Origin: Thalassotalea loyana
GTDB taxonomy: Bacteria; Pseudomonadota; Gammaproteobacteria; Enterobacterales; Alteromonadaceae
Direction: 5' to 3'
Length of the DNA: 64,000 nt
Assembly (NCBI RefSeq): GCF_030161435.1
Contig: NZ_BSSV01000002.1
Coordinates: 310,001-374,000 of the forward strand
The notes below the pieces were generated by a model, which worked only from the letters and a program-made list of their open reading frames with translations, did no database searches and was not told the origin of the DNA. Below are positions 1 to 5,399 of the stretch, one piece after another. Position numbers and translations under genes: made by a program. Within the stretch, counting starts at the first letter, position 1, and every line of letters starts with the position of its first letter.

Positions 1-406
1 CTTCTTCGCCAAACTGTAAAGGCTCTAAACCTTTAACCGCTGGGGGTTGCGCACCTAAAAAGCCAACGTGACGAAGTGAATAGCTGCCAGGCGTCGGATT
101 GTTCGGTGAATTAGGCGAATAGAAGCTTGCTGAGACTTTTTTAAATTTGCCTTGCGCGACCATTTCAGAAAAATCAGGATCTAGCTGGTGGGGCTCGGCG
201 TGAATGCCTTTATCACTGAAAGACAACGCTTTAATCCAGCCGAAAGCGGGGATATTGTCGCTAGGGTGACCGATAACGATCGGCGCTTCGTGAATGGTCG
301 GATCGTAGTTGTCGACAATGGCTTTTACCTTGTCTTCGCTAAAATCGATTGTAGAGCCGTTAGCGCTTGTGTGCGTGCCAGGCTTGAATATATGTATCTT
401 TTTCAT
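1..406 (-). CDS. Mu gpI-like capsid protease/scaffold protein, N-terminal part
   Basis: The frame starts at ATG 406 and is open to the window edge, giving about 135 residues that begin MKKIHIFKPGTHTS. It shows the signatures of the Mu-like I protein family: a GHPSDNIPAFGWIKAL block near residue 46 and a VSASFYSPNSPNNPTPGSY block near residue 91, followed by LRHVGFLGAQPPA. In Mu this protein is the prohead protease and, from an internal start, the scaffold. It follows the portal, terminase and MuF genes, as expected for a head module, but is separated from them by the 531-4839 operon. The C-terminus is outside the window. Confidence 0.85.
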   Translation of the reverse strand, partial: MKKIHIFKPGTHTSANGSTIDFSEDKVKAIVDNYDPTIHEAPIVIGHPSDNIPAFGWIKALSFSDKGIHAEPHQLDPDFSEMVAQGKFKKVSASFYSPNSPNNPTPGSYSLRHVGFLGAQPPAVKGLEPLQFGEE

Positions 407-485
407 TTTAAGCCGCTTAAATACAATTTAAGGGCTATTTAACGGGATTTAACGAAAGTGGTTTAGGTGTGTTTTTGCACTTGCA
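407..485 (-). promoter_or_regulatory. AT-rich leader of the protease gene with repeated TTAAAT
   Basis: Between the terminator and the protease start the minus strand repeats TTAAAT or its inverse four times within about 45 bases. No clear -35/-10 pair is visible. A promoter is expected here because a terminator lies directly upstream. An activator such as the Mor-like protein could act here, but that is inference. Confidence 0.3.
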
Positions 486-511
486 TAAAAAAGCCAGGGC
501 TAAGCCTGGCT
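486..511 (-). terminator. Rho-independent terminator of the accessory operon
   Basis: On the minus strand AGCCAGG pairs with CCTGGCT across a 6-base loop and is followed directly by six T. It sits just after the last small gene (531-713) and before the protease gene, so it closes the operon that starts at 4839. Confidence 0.75.
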
Positions 512-530
512 GATTGGTTTATATTTAGGT

Positions 531-713
531 CTACTTTTGTGTGTATCGTTCTTTAAAATGTTCGATTAAAGTTTCTTCGTCACATTCATGCGTAAAATCC
601 CAAGTGCATTCGCTACATTTAATTCGACTGATACCTAGCTCTCTACAGCTTTCGATACTTAGCCCTGCATAGTCTTGCCCACACATATGGCAATTTGTTT
701 TGCTTAAATTCAT
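531..713 (-). CDS. Small zinc-ribbon-like protein
   Basis: A 60-residue protein starting MNLSKTNCHMCGQ. Two CxxC pairs (CHMC near residue 8 and CSEC near residue 33) suggest a zinc ribbon. An upstream frame extension exists, but ATG 713 is chosen because it sits 8 bases after the stop of the preceding gene, with AGGC/AAAG ahead of it. Last gene of the operon led by the ArdB-like gene. Function unknown. Confidence 0.55.
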   Translation of the reverse strand: MNLSKTNCHMCGQDYAGLSIESCRELGISRIKCSECTWDFTHECDEETLIEHFKERYTQK

Positions 714-720
714 CTTTAGC

Positions 721-909
721 CTACTTTCTCGCACTTGGTTTGATGCGATATAAAAACTCTCTTTGCTCTGCCGCTTGTCGTTTTGCAACTTCAGCTAACG
801 CGGTTAGCTCTCTGAACATTTCATCGGGCGTGTAGTGCTTAACATCGCGCAATACCAAACCAAGCTTTTTAGCAAAGTAATGATCATCTAATCCATATTC
901 GTTTTTCAT
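721..909 (-). CDS. Hypothetical phage protein, 62 aa
   Basis: The protein begins MKNEYGLDDHYFAKKLGLVL and ends in a basic, helical tail. It starts 7 bases after the stop of the upstream gene, within a boundary sequence (AAAAGTAGGCTGATATG) that is nearly identical to the boundary at 1604. No domain is recognised. The dense packing and recurrent boundary argue that it is a real gene. Confidence 0.5.
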   Translation of the reverse strand: MKNEYGLDDHYFAKKLGLVLRDVKHYTPDEMFRELTALAEVAKRQAAEQREFLYRIKPSARK

Positions 910-915
910 ATCAGC

Positions 916-1095
916 CTACTTTTGCGAAACCGTTTTATACATATGAACTTTGCAACCGTTTTGATTTGGCTTTCGCTTCATAGGTGTTTTCGATTTGTCT
1001 TCTAAAATTGTATATCTGATAGTGCAAACATTGTTTTCTGCGTCAAAATCCGCACAGTTTTTACATGTTCTCTTTATGCTGTTTCTGCCAGACAT
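916..1095 (-). CDS. Small cysteine-containing phage protein
   Basis: A 59-residue product, MSGRNSIKRTCKNCADFD..., with CKNC near residue 12 and further cysteines at CTIRY and GCKVH. This fits a small metal-binding fold. ATG 1095 is preferred over an upstream GTG because AAGAGG lies 5 bases ahead of it. It ends with the SQK-stop pattern shared by several neighbours. Function unknown. Confidence 0.5.
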   Translation of the reverse strand: MSGRNSIKRTCKNCADFDAENNVCTIRYTILEDKSKTPMKRKPNQNGCKVHMYKTVSQK

Positions 1096-1104
1096 AAGCA
1101 CCTC

Positions 1105-1275
1105 TTAAACAGCTACTACTCTAGCTTTAGTTTCTTCACTCGATGCTTCAATTTCTTCTACCAAATCATCGGCATCCCCAAGATTGTTAAAAATCAGGTT
1201 GCCCTTGGTTTTTGAGCATTTGACGATTTCAGCTTTCGACGGGTCCTCTAACCCTTTAATCACCATGTAATTCAT
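1105..1275 (-). CDS. Hypothetical small acidic protein, 56 aa
   Basis: Starts MNYMVIKGLEDPSKAEIV and has an acidic C-terminal half (DADDLVEEIEAS). ATG 1275 is chosen because AAGGAA lies about 10 bases upstream. The longer frame from 1320 would overlap the preceding gene. No family recognised. Member of the small-gene operon. Confidence 0.45.
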   Translation of the reverse strand: MNYMVIKGLEDPSKAEIVKCSKTKGNLIFNNLGDADDLVEEIEASSEETKARVVAV

Positions 1276-1292
1276 AGTTATTATTTCCTTGT

Positions 1293-1604
1293 CTACTTTT
1301 GTGTGAATGTATCGAACCATTCAACATTGTTTACTTCACAATCCCGAATAAACATATCTTTTACATTATTAAACTTGCCATTAGATAGGTTAACTTGGAA
1401 CTCACTTGCTTGAGTGTATGTTGTGCCTCTCACCCCGATAGAGATACTTAATTCATCACGTTCTGATTTTCTGCAAACTGCGTAATCAACGTAAACATGC
1501 TCGTCATCTCTAAACGAATAATCTAAACGGCAAGGAACATCAAAACCATGAGTTACAACCAACTCATAAAGCTTTAAATAATCTTTACTAACCAATTGCT
1601 TCAT
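1293..1604 (-). CDS. Hypothetical phage protein, 103 aa
   Basis: MKQLVSKDYLKLYELVVTHG... is predicted to be a mixed alpha/beta soluble protein without a signal peptide or membrane segment. It begins right after a GTAGGCTGAT boundary element and ends ...DTFTQK before another copy. No domain recognised. Operon context suggests an accessory, possibly host-takeover, role; that is inference. Confidence 0.5.
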   Translation of the reverse strand: MKQLVSKDYLKLYELVVTHGFDVPCRLDYSFRDDEHVYVDYAVCRKSERDELSISIGVRGTTYTQASEFQVNLSNGKFNNVKDMFIRDCEVNNVEWFDTFTQK

Positions 1605-1614
1605 ATCAGCCTAC

Positions 1615-1878
1615 TTAAATAGAGCGCATGCGCTTGTTGATGATATTGATAGCAGCATTAAAGCCCTGCTCAAAATCAGGAAACGAAACACCTTCTGCTG
1701 TTAAATCTTCTTCACCGTCACATTCTGAGCCTGCGCCAAATGTTGTTTTTCTTAAAGCTTTGTTTTCAGCAATTAAGGCTTCCATTGCTTCTACAGCTTC
1801 GCTAATAAACGCAGCATTAGGTAAGTTCTCAATGTTGTTTTGTTGTAATAACTTCTTTAAATTTTCTAACTCTTTCAT
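1615..1878 (-). CDS. Hypothetical phage protein, 87 aa
   Basis: MKELENLKKLLQQNN... has an N-terminal amphipathic helix, an acidic linker (SECDGEEDLTAEG) and a C-terminal helix. AAGGA 7 bases before ATG 1878 supports the start. A reverse-strand frame of equal length is a shadow. No family recognised. Confidence 0.5.
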   Translation of the reverse strand: MKELENLKKLLQQNNIENLPNAAFISEAVEAMEALIAENKALRKTTFGAGSECDGEEDLTAEGVSFPDFEQGFNAAINIINKRMRSI

Positions 1879-1930
1879 TTCATATCCTTAATTCTTTTAA
1901 AGTACCATTTGGCACTGGTTAATCGTCTAC

Positions 1931-2236
1931 TTATTCGGATAAGCTTTCGATGCTTGCCGCCTGTCTAAACCAAATCATTGCAGCAATGTTCATCACATCG
2001 CGCATATCGCCTTTATCTACATGCTCTTTAAGTAATTCTTTTAGAAACTCAGTATCACAGTCTGTAGTCCACCAGCCGCCTCGACCTTTCATACGTGCGT
2101 CGGTCAATTTTTCAGACATAGCTTTTTGAGCAAAAGCAACAAGCCATTGATCAGCTTCTATATCTCTTAGTTCTGGTTTTAGAGACATTAATTGCTTTGA
2201 CAAACGTTTCCATTCTGCTTTGTTTAAATTACCCAT
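1931..2236 (-). CDS. Conserved phage protein with GRGGWWTTDC...HVDKGD motif
   Basis: A 101-residue protein. The block KGRGGWWTTDCDTEFLKELL followed by KEHVDKGDMRDVMNIAAM resembles a C-terminal domain found in many phage accessory proteins of unknown function. GGAG 8 bases before ATG 2236 supports the start. The AAATGGTACTT element upstream recurs ahead of the next gene. Function unknown. Confidence 0.6.
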   Translation of the reverse strand: MGNLNKAEWKRLSKQLMSLKPELRDIEADQWLVAFAQKAMSEKLTDARMKGRGGWWTTDCDTEFLKELLKEHVDKGDMRDVMNIAAMIWFRQAASIESLSE

Positions 2237-2329
2237 TGTTATTTCTCCGTTTAAGTACCATTTAATAAAATAGAGACTCTACACATCGTTTAATTACATA
2301 AAGTCTCGTTTTGTTCGTTACGTTAAGGT

Positions 2330-2680
2330 CTAAGAATTACTCGCTATATCCTTAACGTGCTGTATACCTTCTTTTTCAATTTTTTTTAGCTTTTGCTTTT
2401 GGACAATTGACTCCTTAGAAGCTTTAGCTTTATTAGGCGGCATTGCTTCACCTACGCGATCCCAGATAAGTTCTTCTGGTATAACATTTCGCATCAGTCT
2501 TTCTATAGCTGCCTTAGGTTTATAATTTCGTTTTTCTGCCGCCTTGTTAATTGAATATTTCAAGCTTTTACGTTTATCTAAATAAAGCCATAAAGCTAAG
2601 TCTACGGCTCTAAAAAGATCCTTATCATCTATGAATGGCAAGTCGTTAATTGCTTGTTGTTTCGTATATAAAGTAGCCAT
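2330..2680 (-). CDS. Hypothetical basic protein, 116 aa
   Basis: MATLYTKQQAINDLPFIDDK... is lysine-rich in its C-terminal third (KAKASKESIVQKQKLKKIEK), suggesting nucleic acid binding. It also contains a helical region similar in layout to small DNA-binding proteins. A TTG one codon upstream is less likely than ATG 2680. Nothing specific recognised. Confidence 0.5.
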   Translation of the reverse strand: MATLYTKQQAINDLPFIDDKDLFRAVDLALWLYLDKRKSLKYSINKAAEKRNYKPKAAIERLMRNVIPEELIWDRVGEAMPPNKAKASKESIVQKQKLKKIEKEGIQHVKDIASNS

Positions 2681-2692
2681 CAAACATAGTTC

Positions 2693-3007
2693 CTAAATCG
2701 TTTTAAAGCTGTCGTTTAACTCGCGTTCAAACAAGATATTTTCGATTTTTTCTCTTGTTGAAAGCTCCCGCTTTTTGGCCGGCACGCTTGCTTTACGGTT
2801 GCGCGGTGAAACAATCAATTTAGGCATTCTTTTTTTATAGACCTTGCGCTGACAGCCGCAGCCTTTGACCTTGCCTAGATTGTCTTTTCTCACTTCGCGG
2901 ATAGTGCCGCAAACGCATTTACACCGAAAGTAAGCTAAGCCATTACTTGATGGCCTTGCGACTTCCCCTAACACTGTAAAATTATTAAATACATCACCTG
3001 CTTTCAT
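2693..3007 (-). CDS. Phage zinc-finger-like protein (CKCVCG...CGC)
   Basis: 104 residues. The N-terminal half reads as a short beta domain with FRCKCVCGTIREVRKDNL followed by GCGCQRK, a cysteine pattern found in phage AP2/HNH-associated small DNA-binding proteins. The rest is basic. GGGGGAG 3-4 bases before ATG 3007 gives a strong ribosome binding site. DNA binding is inferred from the family pattern. Confidence 0.55.
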   Translation of the reverse strand: MKAGDVFNNFTVLGEVARPSSNGLAYFRCKCVCGTIREVRKDNLGKVKGCGCQRKVYKKRMPKLIVSPRNRKASVPAKKRELSTREKIENILFERELNDSFKTI

Positions 3008-3016
3008 CTGCTCCCC

Positions 3017-3208
3017 CTATTCTGCCCAAGCTCTTAACTTGGCGCTCTTGCTTAGCTTCTTCTTGGCCGCTGCTTCTATGCGCTGAATATTGGTTTGACT
3101 ACAACCGCAGATTTCAGCGATTTCAACTGTATTAAGTGTTTGCCCTGGTTTAGCGACGCAACACATCACCGCTAACGCCAGGTCAATATCAAGGTTAATT
3201 TTTGGCAT
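3017..3208 (-). CDS. Sigma-70 region 4-like helix-turn-helix protein
   Basis: 63 residues. TVEIAEICGCSQTNIQRIEA is a clear helix-turn-helix of the sigma region 4 type, near residues 27-48. It is followed by the KKKL segment typical of that region. GGGGGAG precedes the ATG. It may regulate this operon or the phage late genes. It is far too short to be a complete sigma factor. Confidence 0.55.
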   Translation of the reverse strand: MPKINLDIDLALAVMCCVAKPGQTLNTVEIAEICGCSQTNIQRIEAAAKKKLSKSAKLRAWAE

Positions 3209-3225
3209 AGTCTCCCCCTAGCGCA

Positions 3226-3384
3226 TCAAGCCGCTTTTAGCTTCTCGATTTTTTCTAAAACGACGTAATAACCGGCGTTAAATAACGCCATTTCATAACT
3301 GCCGCCGCTGCTGTTTTTCCAGTGCGCGCAACGCGCCTCGATAGCTTCTTTTTGCTCGATTAGTGCTTTTAGTTCGTCGGACAT
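3226..3384 (-). CDS. Small hypothetical protein, 52 aa
   Basis: Read directly from the sequence: MSDELKALIEQKEAIEARC..., ending EKIEKLKAA. Its ATG lies one base after the stop of the 3386-3928 gene, so it is translationally coupled. Mostly helical. No family recognised. Confidence 0.5.
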   Translation of the reverse strand: MSDELKALIEQKEAIEARCAHWKNSSGGSYEMALFNAGYYVVLEKIEKLKAA

Positions 3385-3385
3385 A

Positions 3386-3928
3386 TTATTCACCTTCTGC
3401 GATCGCGCTTAGCTGGTTGTAAACTTCTTGGAATTCATCAAAGTTCGTACCGGCAATAGTTAGGTCGGTTTCGTTCAGGATCTGGACGACGCGCCATAAT
3501 GAATCGAAGCCTTGTTTCGATAGTTTGATGTCAATCTCTTGCTTAGGCGGCTGGAAGCAGTCAAGCTCGAGCGGCTCGTTAATCCCTGTCATTTGCTTAA
3601 ATGAGCCGCGACGGTTAATCAGTTGGCCATAGCCAAAACCTTCAAACCAAACGCGTTCTAAAAAGCGTTTGTAGTTGTGATCAGGTACCGCATTTTTAAA
3701 GTTGTCATACTTGATATTGTCAGCGATCACACAAAGGCGGGTTTTAAGCTGCTCTTTGGTGATCTCAATACGCCAAGGGTAATCGCTCGGCGTCGTGCTA
3801 TAGATTTGATCAGGGCGGTTCGTTAACTGCTCTAAGTGCTCTTTTTTACGTGCGCGCACCATGACCACGCTAGGGTCGTTTCGGTGCTCAACTGCGCTAA
3901 TAAATCCGTCTGTTGTCATTAACCACAT
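3386..3928 (-). CDS. Conserved hypothetical protein of the MWxxTTxGFxS family
   Basis: 180 residues. The start MWLMTTDGFISAVEHRND with VMVRARKKEHLEQL and, later, IKYDNFKNAV matches a conserved bacterial/phage family of unknown function whose members begin MW[IL].TT.GF and carry a VRAR motif. AGGAG lies 10 bases before ATG 3928, which overlaps the stop of the DUF6884 gene as TAATG. Coupling with the DUF6884 protein suggests a joint role. Confidence 0.6.
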   Translation of the reverse strand: MWLMTTDGFISAVEHRNDPSVVMVRARKKEHLEQLTNRPDQIYSTTPSDYPWRIEITKEQLKTRLCVIADNIKYDNFKNAVPDHNYKRFLERVWFEGFGYGQLINRRGSFKQMTGINEPLELDCFQPPKQEIDIKLSKQGFDSLWRVVQILNETDLTIAGTNFDEFQEVYNQLSAIAEGE

Positions 3929-4389
3929 TATTTTGATTCTCCTGTTAATTCATTCGTTAGCCAGGCTAATTGCTTGCCAATGCCTAGGCCTTGTAATGGC
4001 TTTTCAATACCGATTGTTAATTCGTTCGCGACCAGGTCGACCGGCGCGACATACTTTGCACCAGCCAAGCAAACAACCTTGTCGCCGGTGTCTTCTGATT
4101 CGTATAAGTAAGCGCGCAGCTGCTGGGCTGTTGTTCTATTCCATGCTTTACGCTTGCGCATACTGAAATTATTTAGCGTCATATCGTAAGGCGCGATAAC
4201 GTCGCCCAGGCGTAAGACGCCATGCTTAGCGCTTAAAATGATAATGTCCGCCTCTTTTGCGCCTTGTTTACGCGCATAAGCTAACGACTTCTTGAATAAA
4301 TCGCCCTGGTATAAGTGACCAGCTGCGGCCGCGCCTTTCGTTTTCTTTCCCGAGCAAGCCAGGATAAAAAGGGTTCTTGGTTCAAACAT
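3928..4389 (-). CDS. DUF6884-like protein
   Basis: 153 residues. It begins FEPRTLFILACSGKKTKGAA and continues with ADIIILSAKHGVLRLGDVIAPYD and VVCLAGAKYV. The ACSxxK...SAKHGxL...YD series is the hallmark of the DUF6884 family, whose fold resembles queuosine/archaeosine-type base-processing enzymes. The biochemical activity is unknown. AGGAG is 8 bases before the ATG. A hairpin at 4407-4425 separates it from the ArdB-like gene. Confidence 0.65.
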   Translation of the reverse strand: MFEPRTLFILACSGKKTKGAAAAGHLYQGDLFKKSLAYARKQGAKEADIIILSAKHGVLRLGDVIAPYDMTLNNFSMRKRKAWNRTTAQQLRAYLYESEDTGDKVVCLAGAKYVAPVDLVANELTIGIEKPLQGLGIGKQLAWLTNELTGESK

Positions 4390-4406
4390 GGTAAAAACTC
4401 CTGTAA

Positions 4407-4425
4407 GACGGGCGAAAAGCCCGTC
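4407..4425 (-). promoter_or_regulatory. Intercistronic hairpin between ArdB-like and DUF6884 genes
   Basis: GACGGGC and GCCCGTC form a 7-bp perfect stem with a 5-base loop. There is no T tract, so it is more likely an mRNA stability or attenuation element than a full terminator. Confidence 0.4.
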
Positions 4426-4431
4426 GCTGGG

Positions 4432-4839
4432 CTAATCGATAAGCTGTAAAAACTGGCTTGATTCTTTCTCGTTAAGAAGGTCTAAGCTTGCGTCTTTGGC
4501 TTTGTAGAAAAAGTCAGAAAACATTTTCGCGATATGTAATTTGTTATTCATCGCGTAATGCCATGACAACTTGTTCAGCGTGATCACCAACGCGACCGCC
4601 GACGCGACTTTCGCGTTAACTTCAAGCGAAATATAGGCGCCGTCGTTGTGTAGCGTTAAATTGTCTTCTGACAGTAAAAGGGCAGTAATGGCCAGGTTGT
4701 TATCAACGCGATAATTCCACAAGCCGCCTTTATATTGGCCATGTGTTAAGCGTGATAACGTGCCGTAAGTGCTCGTTTCAATAAGTGCGGCAACTTGCGC
4801 CGGTAACTTTGAGTAGAGTTGTTGTGCAGTAGCTTTCAT
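4432..4839 (-). CDS. ArdB/KlcA-type antirestriction protein
   Basis: 135 residues. STYGTLSRLTHGQYKGGLWN matches the ArdB/KlcA consensus in which a Y.GG.W block is followed by a beta strand, a Y.SL (sadAAGI-like) helix and an aLN.LsWhY block. The C-terminus ends in LID like KlcA. ArdB-family proteins relieve type I restriction without mimicking DNA charge. The protein is shorter and more divergent than plasmid KlcA, so function is inferred from alignment by eye. AAAGGTGA precedes ATG 4839. It is the first gene after a strong promoter at 4893-4921. Confidence 0.65.
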   Translation of the reverse strand: MKATAQQLYSKLPAQVAALIETSTYGTLSRLTHGQYKGGLWNYRVDNNLAITALLLSEDNLTLHNDGAYISLEVNAKVASAVALVITLNKLSWHYAMNNKLHIAKMFSDFFYKAKDASLDLLNEKESSQFLQLID

Positions 4840-4892
4840 TTTGTCACCTTTGGTTAGTAGGTTAATGGTTGCTGTTTGTTTGTTCGCTAACC

Positions 4893-4921
4893 ATTTAAGA
4901 CCTAATTAGGGACTTTGTCAA
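4893..4921 (-). promoter_or_regulatory. Strong sigma-70 promoter with palindromic operator in its spacer
   Basis: On the minus strand TTGACA (4916-4921) is followed by exactly 17 bases and TTAAAT (4893-4898). The spacer contains CCCTAATTAGG with dyad symmetry, the core of the perfect palindrome GATCCCTAATTAGGGATC at 16705-16722. This would let the phage repressor shut the ArdB-led operon in the lysogen. A second related palindrome lies at 4983-4998. Confidence 0.75.
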
Positions 4922-4982
4922 GCTATTTTGTTTCGTTTTGTTTACTTTTGTTAAAAATAAAGGCTTTTTGCCTGTGGACTTA

Positions 4983-4998
4983 ATCCCTATTTAGGGAC
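4983..4998. promoter_or_regulatory. Second repressor-type palindrome
   Basis: ATCCCTATTTAGGGAC is an imperfect copy of the CCCTAATTAGGG site. It lies 62 bp upstream of the -35 element at 4916-4921 and overlaps the stop of the gene ending at 4998. Pairing with 4899-4915 would allow cooperative repressor binding. Confidence 0.55.
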
Positions 4999-5399
4999 TA
5001 TATTAGGGTCATGTGCTCGTTTGAATAACGGATCCTGACGCGCTCTCGTTCGGCGTCGATGTCGTCTATCTTATCGCGCCAACGGGCAAGCATGGCTATT
5101 TCGTCGGGTCGCTCATTATGAATCTTATCGACGTAAACTTCCTTAGTTTCGGTTTTTACGCCAATACAATCTGCGCCGCTAAAATACTCGGGTTCACCTT
5201 CGATAAAGCTAAATTCTGGCGTTGCGATTCCATTAGGATCGTCATAATGCGGCATGACATAAAACAAGCCGCCTTGCTCTATTTCATAAACAAAGCAAGC
5301 AAAACGCGTTTGCACATCGTCGCCTTTTATGACCAAAACTAAACCGCCATTATCACTAAGGCCGCCATGCCATAAATCTAAATACTTTTTATCTAACAT
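4998..5399 (-). CDS. Candidate immunity protein coupled to the MuF toxin-like gene
   Basis: 133 residues starting MLDKKYLDLWHGGLSDNGGL. The ATG overlaps the stop of the 1328-aa gene as TAATG, with AAGG 5 bases ahead, so translation is coupled. It is acidic and soluble, without a signal peptide or recognised domain. A small gene placed directly behind a MuF protein with toxin-like C-terminal domains is the usual position of an immunity gene. That role is inferred from position only. A longer frame from 5447 lacks this coupling and is not used. Confidence 0.6.
   Translation of the reverse strand: MLDKKYLDLWHGGLSDNGGLVLVIKGDDVQTRFACFVYEIEQGGLFYVMPHYDDPNGIATPEFSFIEGEPEYFSGADCIGVKTETKEVYVDKIHNERPDEIAMLARWRDKIDDIDAERERVRIRYSNEHMTLI

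Noticed and set aside
188-442. Plus-strand open frame of 84 codons
   Set aside because: It is the reverse of the Mu I-type protease gene, whose reading frame shows clear family motifs.
1-600. Search for attL matching the lepA core
   Set aside because: The prophage head genes continue past the left edge, so attL must lie outside the window.
4998-5399. 133-aa protein as a DarG-like antitoxin
   Set aside because: No macrodomain motifs are visible, so a DarT-DarG pairing cannot be claimed even though the upstream C-terminus resembles an ART.
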